Counted from the first letter of the stretch, positions 1 through 8,419 are shown. The stretch is 32,160 bases of DNA from Syntrophomonas_A sp050258735 (GCA_050258735.1 JBLMZJ010000056.1:1-32160); one strand, 5' to 3'. Numbers and translations are program-made. Notes: generated from the sequence alone by a model not told the origin.

Positions 1-136
1 GACCAGCGGCATCGTCAGCCGCACGGTTGATACGCAGGCCGGAGGATAGTTTCTCCAGGGCCTTGCTCATGCCAGTGTTGTTGATGACCAGCTTGTTGTA
101 GGTATTTAGAGCTGGTATGTTATGGTTGATGATCAT
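1..136 (-). CDS. hag: Flagellin, N-terminal fragment (cut by window edge)
   Basis: Only the first 45 codons lie in the window. The protein begins MIINHNIPALNTYNKL and continues with a KALEKLSSGLRIN segment and RAADDAAG, the conserved N-terminal D0/D1 helix of bacterial flagellins. This part packs in the filament core and carries the export information. The ATG at 134-136 has a strong SD, AGGAGG (145-150), spaced 8 nt. The gene follows fliD and has its own sigma-28 type promoter and a long structured leader with probable CsrA sites, so both transcription (FlgM/sigma-28) and translation (FliW/CsrA) are likely controlled. The family assignment is secure. Whether this is the only flagellin gene cannot be judged here. 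Confidence 0.93.
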   Translation of the reverse strand, partial: MIINHNIPALNTYNKLVINNTGMSKALEKLSSGLRINRAADDAAG

Positions 137-144
137 TTTATCTA

Positions 145-150
145 CCTCCT
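145..150 (-). promoter_or_regulatory. Flagellin SD, probable CsrA site 2
   Basis: AGGAGG on the minus strand, 8 nt before the flagellin ATG. It contains the GGA core recognised by CsrA. In Bacillus subtilis the downstream CsrA site on hag mRNA overlaps the SD in the same way, blocking ribosome binding. Confidence 0.7.
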
Positions 151-160
151 TGTATTTTCA

Positions 161-180
161 GCCCCACTTCCCTGTGGGGC
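161..180 (-). promoter_or_regulatory. Leader hairpin with AGGGA loop, probable CsrA site 1
   Basis: On the minus strand GCCCCAC and GTGGGGC form a perfect 7-bp stem closing the loop AGGGAA (168-173). A GGA exposed in a hairpin loop, about 20 nt before a second GGA in the SD, is the geometry expected for a CsrA dimer bridging two sites. The adjacent fliW-csrA genes support this reading. There is no U-tract, so it is not a terminator. Confidence 0.7.
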
Positions 181-212
181 TATTATTATTGCTCCACCGG
201 GGACCGCCCGTC

Positions 213-258
213 GTTTAGTATCGACCTTTAGACTAAACACACCTCCTCCCCCGTTTAG
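213..258 (-). promoter_or_regulatory. Two mutually exclusive hairpins in the flagellin leader
   Basis: On the minus strand three 6-nt blocks occur in order: CTAAAC (258-253), GTTTAG (238-233) and CTAAAC (218-213). The middle block can pair with either outer one. The upstream pairing puts the 14-nt loop GGGGGAGGAGGTGT (252-239), with two GGA cores, on display. The downstream pairing releases it. The pairing is seen in the sequence; a regulatory role is inference. Confidence 0.45.
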
Positions 259-323
259 AAACAAGCTTAAAATACTTATTCCATAATTTAGCGGCCCATA
301 GCCTTACTATGCAGCTATGAATA

Positions 324-350
324 ATATCGGAGTTTTTACGGGAAACTTTA
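324..350 (-). promoter_or_regulatory. Sigma-28 (SigD/FliA-type) promoter of flagellin
   Basis: On the minus strand TAAA (350-347) is separated by exactly 15 nt from TCCGATAT (331-324). The flagellar sigma consensus is TAAA-N15-GCCGATAA/T. Transcription would begin near 316 and give a leader of about 180 nt. This places the filament gene in the late class, released when FlgM is exported. Confidence 0.85.
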
Positions 351-456
351 TACCTATATTTGATATTTATCCATTTTATTGTTTAAATCTGGGCACACGC
401 TATCGCTTTCCGTCAATATTGGGGAAAGTGTTTGTGATTCTGTCGATTTGGTTTAG

Positions 457-2406
457 TTACTGTGAGGAATTGCCGCTTTGCCCCAATTGCTGTGATAACC
501 AGGAGCTTTGTTCATTGGCTTTTTGGATGGCTTTTTCCATAGCGGTAAACCTGGTATAATAGTAATCCTCCAGTTCTTGGATCCGCTCCTCCTGGTCTGC
601 GATCCGCTCCTCTATACGCAGGATCTCCTTCCCCAGGTAGCTGCTGTCGTATGCAGAGCTTCCAGAACCGGCTTTATTATTGACTAGACTTATACTGCTG
701 GTAAGGGCATCATATCCCAAGACACCCAGGCCAATGTTATAAGTTTGTTGGGTCTCGTGCCCGTCCTCGTCTGCAACCAATAACGTCTGTGTGGCATTAA
801 AGAGCTTCATCACGCCGCCGGAATCGTTCGCTAAAGCCACGCGCAGTGTAGACTCCGTTAACTGTATTTTACCGTTGTCATCACTGCTGGAGTTGTATTC
901 TGTTGTAATCAGCCCAATAGAACTAAAACTGCGATAGGTGAGATAATTGGCATTAGTTCCGGATATAATATTGGTCGCCGTATGGATCACCCCGGCATTG
1001 ACCCCCAGTTTTAGGTTTTCTTTTAAGAACAAATCCCCGTCATTGACTATCTCGAAGCTGGCTGACTGGGTTTTATCTACTGTTGCCAGACTAAAACTGT
1101 TGCTTGCGGTGGAATAGGTTGCTACGATCCCGCTGGTTGCAGTATTGGTGTTGATCGCGTTTACTACATCATTCATGTTTTTCGTGGCGGTATCAAAGCT
1201 ATATGTGTTAGTAACCCCATCAACTCCTTTAAGTGAGAAAGAACGTGTACCAGTAATACTAAACTGAGAGGCCAGGGTGCTGGCATAGGAGCTAAAATCA
1301 GATTGGCTGGTGAGAGTGACTCCTTCCTCAGTAGCAATGTTTTCATTGTTGTTCATGATGCCGTTGAACAGATTCCTGAGCTTGAGTGACAGTGATTGAA
1401 GAATCTGCTCGTTTCTCATGATGCCTTTTTTGGCCTGGGTCTCCCAGTTTTTTATTTGATCATCAGTCATTTCTTCCTTTTGATCAGCAGTCAGGGGCAT
1501 ATATTTATAAGAATGACTGGCTTTATCGTATGTTCTCGTTTCATGCAGTTTGGTGTTGATATTCTCTATTACGGCATTATAAGCCTCAACAAATTTGGTT
1601 ATCTTCTCCACCGGGGTGTCTATATCACTGGCAACGGTTATGGCAGCAGTCCCCGTCTGATACAGACTGAAGTTGATGTCATTAAGGGCAAATTCATTGG
1701 ACTCAAACTCTATGCCGGTCGCACCCTCATAATCGATCGAAGCATTGGTTCCGGTATAGGCACCTGTTGCCATTCCAAGTTTAAGAGTGTTCTGGATAAA
1801 CGAGTCTCCATCAGCTACTAGATTGATCACTGCGTCTTCGCCCTTGTCGGCTGTAGAGAGTATAAAACGATTGCCACCTTCGGAGTATCCGGCGGTGATG
1901 CCTGTGGTACCAGCATTGGCATTTATCGCATTAACCACATCATTTATACTCTTAGTGGTAGTGTCAAAGCTATATACCTTGTCAACACCATCTTTTCCCT
2001 TCAGCGTAAAACTAATCGTACCGGTGATCCCAAACTGATCGGCCAAGTGCTCCTGATACTCGGCCAGTTCGCTTGTGCTTATCTTGGTAACTCCGGCATA
2101 AAGACTATTGACCTTTATTATATAAGTACCATTGCCGGCATCTGCTGTGGCCGTGGCCTTGATCACGCTTTCATCACTGCTGGTTGTTTTCTTACCAGTA
2201 AAAGTAGAAGGAAGTTTTAGATCGGTTATCGTATTGCGAAAAGCCAATAGCTTTAAATTGGTATCCCGGTAGCTTTCCTGTTGCCACTCCAATATCTGCA
2301 TCTTCTGTTTATCCCGGTCTATCTTGGTCTGCTGCGCTGAGACCATCTTTTGGACCATGCCGTCTATATCCATCCCACTGGCTAAACCGCTTATTCTGGT
2401 GGTCAT
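457..2406 (-). CDS. fliD: Flagellar filament cap protein FliD (hook-associated protein 2)
   Basis: FliD forms the cap at the filament tip and guides flagellin assembly outside the cell. The start MTTRISGLASGMDIDGMVQKM is the typical FliD N-terminus. The C-terminal 50 residues (about 593-640) form a charged heptad coiled coil, RIEERIADQEERIQELEDYY. The 649 residues exceed the roughly 450-500 usual for the family. The excess is explained by an internal duplication: residues about 105-225 and 362-485 share QF-ITGT, SF-LKG-DGV, YSFDT-TK--NDVVNAIN and an NLKLG-like end, i.e. two flagellin_IN-type units. The ATG at 2404-2406 has GGGGAGG upstream and lies 18 nt after csrA. The sequence contains no obvious terminator before the flagellin promoter. 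Confidence 0.95.
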   Translation of the reverse strand: MTTRISGLASGMDIDGMVQKMVSAQQTKIDRDKQKMQILEWQQESYRDTNLKLLAFRNTITDLKLPSTFTGKKTTSSDESVIKATATADAGNGTYIIKVNSLYAGVTKISTSELAEYQEHLADQFGITGTISFTLKGKDGVDKVYSFDTTTKSINDVVNAINANAGTTGITAGYSEGGNRFILSTADKGEDAVINLVADGDSFIQNTLKLGMATGAYTGTNASIDYEGATGIEFESNEFALNDINFSLYQTGTAAITVASDIDTPVEKITKFVEAYNAVIENINTKLHETRTYDKASHSYKYMPLTADQKEEMTDDQIKNWETQAKKGIMRNEQILQSLSLKLRNLFNGIMNNNENIATEEGVTLTSQSDFSSYASTLASQFSITGTRSFSLKGVDGVTNTYSFDTATKNMNDVVNAINTNTATSGIVATYSTASNSFSLATVDKTQSASFEIVNDGDLFLKENLKLGVNAGVIHTATNIISGTNANYLTYRSFSSIGLITTEYNSSSDDNGKIQLTESTLRVALANDSGGVMKLFNATQTLLVADEDGHETQQTYNIGLGVLGYDALTSSISLVNNKAGSGSSAYDSSYLGKEILRIEERIADQEERIQELEDYYYTRFTAMEKAIQKANEQSSWLSQQLGQSGNSSQ

Positions 2407-2424
2407 GTGTGTGCCTCCCCTCGA

Positions 2425-2679
2425 TTATTCCCTTGAGCCGTTATTGGCATCCTTATACTTCAACAAACCGGGCAGTGTTTCTTTCAAACGGGCCAAGTTG
2501 TCGGCGGCCTGGCGGTTTTCTTCCTGGATCTCCTGGTAGATCTCGCCGCGGAATATCTTTATCTCCGCCGGCGCTGAGATCCCAAGTCTTACTACATCCC
2601 CCTGTATATCCACGACATCTATCTCAATATTATCGCCTATTATGATCTTCTGGCCTTTCTTCCGGCTCAACACCAACAT
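2425..2679 (-). CDS. csrA: Carbon storage regulator CsrA, RNA-binding translational repressor
   Basis: CsrA binds GGA motifs in mRNA leaders as a dimer; in flagellated Firmicutes the key target is flagellin mRNA. The protein shows the family start MLVLSRKKGQKIIIG, the VVRLGI-AP-EI strand and conserved Arg44 in the RNA-binding edge. At 84 residues it has a longer C-terminal helix than the roughly 61-residue E. coli form and keeps Asn55, a position known in B. subtilis to matter for FliW antagonism. The ATG (2677-2679) directly abuts the fliW stop TAG, so the two genes are translationally linked. GGGGAGG lies about 8 nt upstream, itself a potential autoregulatory GGA site. Confidence 0.97.
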   Translation of the reverse strand: MLVLSRKKGQKIIIGDNIEIDVVDIQGDVVRLGISAPAEIKIFRGEIYQEIQEENRQAADNLARLKETLPGLLKYKDANNGSRE

Positions 2680-3141
2680 CTAACGTACCTCCCCGGCCTG
2701 GGCGTTTTTTGAATCGTTTGGGAATATGTAATGCCGGGTACTGTATATTGATTTGCCTGGAACGTACTGCATGCCCTTTCTATTGACAGTATTGATCACC
2801 ACTGGAGCCAATAGATTGGCAGTAGCTAATTTGAAATCTTCCGGTACGCTTATAATTACATAAACCGCTAATTCCTGGACTGGATCATTGATCTCCAGCT
2901 TCTGCAGTTCTTCATCCGGTACATCGAATTCGTAATTGGGGAAAAATACAAACGGCTGCCCCATCAACAAACAAAGCTCCTTCTCATCGAGCGATTGCAG
3001 ATAGAAAAAGGGACTGGCTTCCCCCATAGGAATGATTACATAACGCTTGCTTTGTTCGAACCCGGGAATGCCTTCCGGGAAATTGATAATGGAACTCTCC
3101 TCGATTTCTATCTCACCCAGGAAGGACGTTTGGATGATCAT
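2680..3141 (-). CDS. fliW: Flagellar assembly factor FliW, CsrA antagonist
   Basis: FliW binds either flagellin or CsrA. When flagellin is exported, free FliW captures CsrA and lifts repression of flagellin translation. The 153-residue protein has the family marks LGEIEIEESSIINFPEGIPGFE at the N-terminus (in part), a YFLQSLDE-like block (here FFYLQSLDEKEL), PEDF in the second half and an NLLAPVVIN segment. Length fits the family (about 140-155). The ATG has AAAGGGG 8 nt upstream. It overlaps no neighbour but abuts csrA, and lies 27 nt after the DUF6470 gene. Confidence 0.96.
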   Translation of the reverse strand: MIIQTSFLGEIEIEESSIINFPEGIPGFEQSKRYVIIPMGEASPFFYLQSLDEKELCLLMGQPFVFFPNYEFDVPDEELQKLEINDPVQELAVYVIISVPEDFKLATANLLAPVVINTVNRKGMQYVPGKSIYSTRHYIFPNDSKNAQAGEVR

Positions 3142-3168
3142 AGTATACCCCTTTCTATATAACCAGGA

Positions 3169-3726
3169 CTAAGCGACGGAGCTAAGTATCTTACCCGAAT
3201 ATTCATACTGAACATAATTCTTTTGCAACAAGTATATATCTACTTTGCCCCAATCTAGTTGTGATTCTATCATGCCTTTTTGCAGCTGCAAGTCAACCGA
3301 GCCAGGTTGATATTCTATCTGGACTGGATAGGTCTCAAAGCTGATCTCCGGCGGTTGCTGCGGTATGGCCTGAGCTTCAAACTCATGGCTGTGGACTGAT
3401 TTGCTGGCGGCCATCCCGGCTACCGTACTGTTTTTAAAATCAGCCAGAGCATCACCTTCCGCGGAAATCTGCCCTATTGCTTCCAGGGTGGCTGATTTGG
3501 CCAATGATACTAAATAATCCTTTAAGACCTCGGGGGTTCTCATATTGGCATCGGCAAAGCACTGACGCTGATCAATATGCACTTTTGGACGGGGCGAAGA
3601 CATCTCCAAACGCCCGGGTTGGGTTTCCAGTATTACTTGCGGCAGGGTGCTGTGCAGAGTAATAGCTGGCTTTTTTGTATTCATGCCGATCTGCGCATAT
3701 TGTTGATGTATTCGCACCAGATACAT
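3169..3726 (-). CDS. DUF6470 / YviE-like flagellar-locus protein
   Basis: Function unknown. Position between flgL and fliW matches yviE in B. subtilis, and the start, with ITLHSTLPQVILETQPGRLEM-type text (a strand-rich segment), fits the DUF6470 family. The C-terminal third is also strand-rich (QIEYQPGSVDLQL). No signal peptide or membrane segment is visible. The central region, about residues 60-115, is helical and Ala-rich. The ATG has GGGAG 7 nt upstream. It is cotranscribed with flgL (30 nt apart). Assignment rests on context plus family resemblance; the molecular role is not established. Confidence 0.75.
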   Translation of the reverse strand: MYLVRIHQQYAQIGMNTKKPAITLHSTLPQVILETQPGRLEMSSPRPKVHIDQRQCFADANMRTPEVLKDYLVSLAKSATLEAIGQISAEGDALADFKNSTVAGMAASKSVHSHEFEAQAIPQQPPEISFETYPVQIEYQPGSVDLQLQKGMIESQLDWGKVDIYLLQKNYVQYEYSGKILSSVA

Positions 3727-3756
3727 AAGCAGTCTCCCTTATCCAACCATCATGAC

Positions 3757-5805
3757 CTAATTAAGATAATCGATCAGTGTCGGCTGGATGATCCTCGCCC
3801 CGACAGCTAGAGAAGCCTGATATACATTTTCCTGCATTTTAAGTTCCATGATGACCTTGGCTTCATCAGTGTCTTCATTCTTTGATAGTAAATCAGTCAG
3901 GGTGACCTCTGCGTTCTTTAAGCGGCTTTCCTGTAATTCCAGGCGATTGATCCTGGAGCCGATAGTTGAACGGTGATATAATAATTCCTGCAACCGGACA
4001 TCGGTCCCCTTCAGCATATTACCCACCTGGGGCAACTTACCAGTTTGAATGGTTCCGCATAACTCTTCGATATAACCAAACAATCCTGCAGTATAGTCGA
4101 AAGTAGCCGCCGTAGCAGTTGTTCCGAGAGTATTAGTCTTAAAGGTCAAGGTAGCGTCAGTAATTACTCCAGTCTTTTGATCCATGGTGTAAAACTGCAT
4201 ATCCTTGGTTTTGTTATCCATAGTCAAAGGATTGAAAACATAGCTCAATCCGCCATTGCCTGCTTGTTTACCATCGATATCGGTAAAATTATAATTAAGG
4301 TTGATTTTTTCGGCATTAGCAACTGCCACCTGAGCACCAAAGTTTAGGATGGTTTTATCTCCCGTTTTGATTGCAGCCGTCTTTATATTTATACCGCCCA
4401 ATGCGTCCGTACCATTATTCCACACTATCAAGTCATTGGCGAACATCGCATTGGGAGGACTTGAAGCATCAATATCAAGATTGTCAATCGAAAAGATGGC
4501 CTCTCCGACCTCGGCCTCCATATTCATGACCACATTTTTTAAATCTATGTCGCGTTCTGTACCATCCATGGCATAAACGTGACCGCTTATATCAGCTGTT
4601 ATATTAGATACGCCGTGATATTGCCACTCGGTTCCATCAAAGGTCGCGGTGGCTGGGATATACATATCCCCCTGGGAGTTGCAGAGATTTTCTGTCGTTT
4701 TCAGGGCAATAGTGTTGCCAACTACAGCCGGTGCCGGAGCTGCTGGCGGCTGTGGACCATTTAAATCAATAGTTACTGTACCCTGTCCGTTGTCATTGTA
4801 GGTGGCCGTCCACCCTGCTGGGGTCATGTTAAACATAGCTGTTATATCCTGGCCGTTCACCAGGGGGACTACCGTGCCGTTGGCGTTTTTAGTGTAAAGC
4901 GACTGATCAGCCGTCATTACCAAACTGTTGGCATTACTACCATCTTGAAGAAACAAGTGGGGCCCTTGATCCACTGTTTTAACTTCGATTACCAGGGAAC
5001 CGCTGTAAGTCGCATCATTAGCCAAAGGAGCAGGAGCAGTCTTTTGCCGGCCCACCCCCAGGGTAGCCGCTTTTTGTATATCCTCATAGAAAAAGCACTT
5101 GTTGTTAGGAACAGCCGACAGATAGCTTTGAGATTCCCGGATATTGGAATTGGCAAAGTTGCCCAGCTGGGTAGCAAGCTGGTACTGCCCTTCTTTGAGG
5201 TTTACGGCATCCAGGCTGCTTATGCCTGATACATCTTCGATGGCGTGACTGTATTCGGTCCTTCCCATAAAAAAGCTTTTCATTTGCGGTATATTTATGT
5301 CAGCCTTGACGCCAACCCCGATCTCCACCGAAAGCCAATCCTCATTGCCGCTCCACTTCCCATTCTCATAGGGGACTTCGGTAACATTGGTCCCGGCAAA
5401 TATATATTTGCTGCCATAGGTAGCGTTAGCAATGATCTTCAACTGATCCTGCAATTCCTTGATCTCTTTGGCAATGGCATTAAAGGCATCGGGATCATTG
5501 GTACCAGTGGATGCCTGAACCGTTTTCTGTCGAATGGCCTGCATGATCTCATCGACATCATTCAGCGCTCCATCGCTGGTTTGCATAAAACTAAGAGCTT
5601 CGTTGATGTTATCCAGGTACTGTTCCCCCTCCATCAGCGAGGTCCTCAAACGCAGGGATTTGACTGTCCCGGCCGGATTGTCCGAAGGCTTGCTAATGGT
5701 TTTACCTGAAGAAATCTGGCGTTCATATTCATCAAGGCGCATCAGGTTTGAATTCAGATGCCTTCTTGTATTGTTGACCATCATACCATCAGTGATTCTT
5801 AACAT
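3757..5805 (-). CDS. flgL: Flagellar hook-filament junction protein FlgL, enlarged
   Basis: FlgL forms the second of two junction rings between hook and filament. The N-terminus (MLRITDGMMVNNTRRHLN, then ISSGKTISKPSDNPAG) and C-terminal helices (LQESRLKNAEVTLTDLLSKNEDTD, in part; VYQASLAVGARI) are diagnostic. At 682 residues it is about twice the usual length of around 300. The extra mass lies at about 230-575 and would project as outer domains. Residues about 404-570 resemble an insertion in the neighbouring FlgK. The SD GGGAGG sits inside the last codons of flgK and the ATG is 3 nt past its stop, so the two are tightly coupled. Confidence 0.95.
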   Translation of the reverse strand: MLRITDGMMVNNTRRHLNSNLMRLDEYERQISSGKTISKPSDNPAGTVKSLRLRTSLMEGEQYLDNINEALSFMQTSDGALNDVDEIMQAIRQKTVQASTGTNDPDAFNAIAKEIKELQDQLKIIANATYGSKYIFAGTNVTEVPYENGKWSGNEDWLSVEIGVGVKADINIPQMKSFFMGRTEYSHAIEDVSGISSLDAVNLKEGQYQLATQLGNFANSNIRESQSYLSAVPNNKCFFYEDIQKAATLGVGRQKTAPAPLANDATYSGSLVIEVKTVDQGPHLFLQDGSNANSLVMTADQSLYTKNANGTVVPLVNGQDITAMFNMTPAGWTATYNDNGQGTVTIDLNGPQPPAAPAPAVVGNTIALKTTENLCNSQGDMYIPATATFDGTEWQYHGVSNITADISGHVYAMDGTERDIDLKNVVMNMEAEVGEAIFSIDNLDIDASSPPNAMFANDLIVWNNGTDALGGINIKTAAIKTGDKTILNFGAQVAVANAEKINLNYNFTDIDGKQAGNGGLSYVFNPLTMDNKTKDMQFYTMDQKTGVITDATLTFKTNTLGTTATAATFDYTAGLFGYIEELCGTIQTGKLPQVGNMLKGTDVRLQELLYHRSTIGSRINRLELQESRLKNAEVTLTDLLSKNEDTDEAKVIMELKMQENVYQASLAVGARIIQPTLIDYLN

Positions 5806-5808
5806 AGG

Positions 5809-8370
5809 TTACCTCCCTGCAAGTCCCATACGAGTAATAATAGTCTCCAGTTCTTCGTCAATAACAGTAATAAAGCGGGATGCTGCACTGAAACCGTGGT
5901 TGAACTTGATCATATTGGTCATTTCCTCGTCCATCGACACCCCGGAAACTGATTGCCGCTTGGTTTCCAATTCATTAAGCAGCATATCCTCATTCTTGAC
6001 CATTCGCGTGGCTTCCTGGTTTTTAACACCCACTTCTGCGGCGACTGAACGCCAGAAGTCATCAGTGGTCTGCTGCTGTATCATAAAGGTTTCCGTGGTA
6101 TCTTTGTTATAAAAGGAAATATAGGCAGACGGGGTAGTGGTAGCATTGGTCAGTCCGGGTTCAGTTACCGTCATGGTAATGTAGCCATCATAAGGTGTCC
6201 CGTAATAACTGCTACGTTCATTGTCATTAAGCGTAAAGAAATTGAACTTGGTATTTTTTGTGTTGACGGCCGGGGGTACTGCAGGAGTCGGATTAAGTAC
6301 TCCCGGGTTAAACACGAAACTTTGACTGAGATCTCCTGCAGCATGATGGTTATAGTCATATGCAATGTCGACCTTTTGATCACCAACACCTGCGGCAGCG
6401 GTTATATTGTATATCACCTTATCCCCTACATACAGATCCCCTTCACTGGCGGTATCCATTCCGGTAAAATGAAGATCTATTGTCCCGTCAATATCGTCAT
6501 CCTGAACTGCAGCTCCTCCATAGACAAGATCGAAGGTATCCTCATGATAAACATCGGTACCTGTTGCCCTGTCATACACATGTGCCTTAGATATATAGGT
6601 GACTGTATGGGTCGCTGTATTGATACTGGTTATCTCCATCTCAATAGAGGCATTTAAGTTTGGATTTGTGCCGGAAAGGTCCAGACTGGCATCACCAAAA
6701 ATGCTGCCGGCATTGCCTTGAACATATTGCTGAACCTTATTTATGGCCCTAGCCTGCGCTGCTGTGGCGAGACCAGCATTTATGGAATATTCACCATTCT
6801 GGAGCCCGGCAGCAGCCAGGTTACTTATATTAGAATTTGGGTAGATAAACTCCAACGAGGTCTTCGAACTGGAGTAAAACGCCAATTCCCCACCATTCCC
6901 ATCATCCTTGCCTTCAATACGAACGGTGACCCCCAGATCGATGGAATCCATCTTTTCCTGCAATTTTACAGCCAGTTCTTTCAAATCCCGATAATTAGCC
7001 GGAGGATCCAGGGTTATATCCTGTGGCCCTGCACCGGTGTCGATACGAATGGTTACCGGCAGATGCGAAGCAGCATGGGTGGTATCAAAGTCCAGAGTCA
7101 ATCCTTCGGTCTTTATCGGATAGAGCACTTCATTAAGATTATGTTTTAATTGGGCAATTGCCAGTGCATTGGAACCGTCGCCAAAGTTTGCACGGACATC
7201 AGCGCCCTCACTATTGACCTGCCAGGTGCGATGCTGAGCAGCGGCCAGGTTTTTAACATCATTGAGCAGGTCCTGGTTCACTACCATGCTATCAGCCCAG
7301 TTCTCAAATACATCCGGATCTTCGTCCGGCATGGTAAAAAAGTCGGTACCATCGGGACAGGCTTCCTTGTTGTTCAAGCTGTAGCCCCCCCGGTGCAAAT
7401 CATTGATCTTGACCACCAGGGTCTTGGCCAGTTCGTTCAGGTTGTTAATCATCTCAGGCAGCAATTCTCTATATTCTGAGTAGCGGTCCGATCTCAGATC
7501 GGTTTTGCCCCGGAGGTCCAGGAGACCGCGCAGCTCACCGTCGTCGAATCTGGCCTTTAGCTGGGTATCATCCCATATGACCATATACATGCCTGCGTCA
7601 TCGGCAACCGCACTAAGTTTATAGCTTTCCTTGCCCTGTACCAGCAGGCGGTCTCCCAGCTGGATATCTATCATACCATTATCCTTCTGGAAAACTTCAA
7701 TATCGGCCAATCCGCTAAGCTCGTCAACCAGAAGGTCTCTCTTATCCAGCAGATCGTTGGGCTGCATCCCTGCCGAGGTTATGGCCAGAATTTGCTGGTT
7801 AAGATCGGCAATATTTACAGCGATGGTGTTGACATCGTCAGTCTTTATCTTGATGGTGGCGTTGACATCATCACGCAAGTCTACAAGTTCATTAAAAGTA
7901 GCCTTAAATGCCTCACTCATGGCGAGACCGCGCTGAATGACCACCGAACGTACTGCTTCACTCTCGGGATTGGCTGAAAGATCCTGCCAGGCTTGCCAGA
8001 ACTGATCCATTACCGATCTCAGACCATCTTCTGAAGGTTCATTGATGATGGTCTCAACTTTATCCAGCCCATCCTGTACCTGTTTCCAATAACCGTATAC
8101 CTGATTCTCATGTCTTATCTGTCCGTCAGTAAAGGCATCACGAATTCGATTCACCGCCTGGATATCCACGCCGGTACCCACTTGTCCGACCTTTTGACCA
8201 TCAACCAGGGATGGGACCGGGTAAGGGGTAGTAGTCACCACATCGGCAGCCTGCCGCGAGTAACCGTTAGTATTGGCATTGGCAACATTATGACCGGTCG
8301 TGTTCAATGCAGTTTGATGCGTCAATATCGATCTCTTGCCGATTTCTATTCCCATAAAACTTGTTGACAT
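5809..8370 (-). CDS. flgK: Flagellar hook-associated protein FlgK, enlarged
   Basis: FlgK forms the first junction ring on the hook. The N-terminus has the rod/hook family signature TALNTTGHNVANANTNGYSR (residues 20-39), and the C-terminus has SGVSMDEEMTNMIKFNHGF and the terminal helix. Usual length is about 450-620; this one is 853. Extra material lies around 420-510 and 565-755. The second block (about 594-753) aligns by eye with part of FlgL (about 404-570). The ATG at 8368-8370 has GAGGTG upstream. It follows flgN by 49 nt. Confidence 0.95.
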   Translation of the reverse strand: MSTSFMGIEIGKRSILTHQTALNTTGHNVANANTNGYSRQAADVVTTTPYPVPSLVDGQKVGQVGTGVDIQAVNRIRDAFTDGQIRHENQVYGYWKQVQDGLDKVETIINEPSEDGLRSVMDQFWQAWQDLSANPESEAVRSVVIQRGLAMSEAFKATFNELVDLRDDVNATIKIKTDDVNTIAVNIADLNQQILAITSAGMQPNDLLDKRDLLVDELSGLADIEVFQKDNGMIDIQLGDRLLVQGKESYKLSAVADDAGMYMVIWDDTQLKARFDDGELRGLLDLRGKTDLRSDRYSEYRELLPEMINNLNELAKTLVVKINDLHRGGYSLNNKEACPDGTDFFTMPDEDPDVFENWADSMVVNQDLLNDVKNLAAAQHRTWQVNSEGADVRANFGDGSNALAIAQLKHNLNEVLYPIKTEGLTLDFDTTHAASHLPVTIRIDTGAGPQDITLDPPANYRDLKELAVKLQEKMDSIDLGVTVRIEGKDDGNGGELAFYSSSKTSLEFIYPNSNISNLAAAGLQNGEYSINAGLATAAQARAINKVQQYVQGNAGSIFGDASLDLSGTNPNLNASIEMEITSINTATHTVTYISKAHVYDRATGTDVYHEDTFDLVYGGAAVQDDDIDGTIDLHFTGMDTASEGDLYVGDKVIYNITAAAGVGDQKVDIAYDYNHHAAGDLSQSFVFNPGVLNPTPAVPPAVNTKNTKFNFFTLNDNERSSYYGTPYDGYITMTVTEPGLTNATTTPSAYISFYNKDTTETFMIQQQTTDDFWRSVAAEVGVKNQEATRMVKNEDMLLNELETKRQSVSGVSMDEEMTNMIKFNHGFSAASRFITVIDEELETIITRMGLAGR

Positions 8371-8419
8371 AGTATCACCTCAAAAAAAGAATGACCCTAT
8401 TATGATCCTAAAGATTTAA

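Larger units (their letters stand above)
142..240 (-). other. Possible leader-peptide ORF in the flagellin 5' UTR
   Basis: A GTG at 238-240 opens a 32-codon frame whose TAG stop (142-144) directly follows the AGGAGG of the flagellin SD. A G-rich purine tract, GGGGGAGGAGG, lies immediately before the GTG, but the closest AGGAGG is only about 1 nt away; an offset pairing would be needed for normal spacing. The predicted peptide starts VFSLKVDTKRR and resembles no family I know. Translation of it would unfold the leader hairpins and bring a ribosome onto the flagellin SD. It may equally be a chance open frame. Confidence 0.2.

Noticed and set aside
5534..6112. A 192-codon plus-strand frame across flgL and flgK
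   Set aside because: It spans the antisense of two well-supported genes, is rich in Ser and Ile as expected for a shadow and has no SD.
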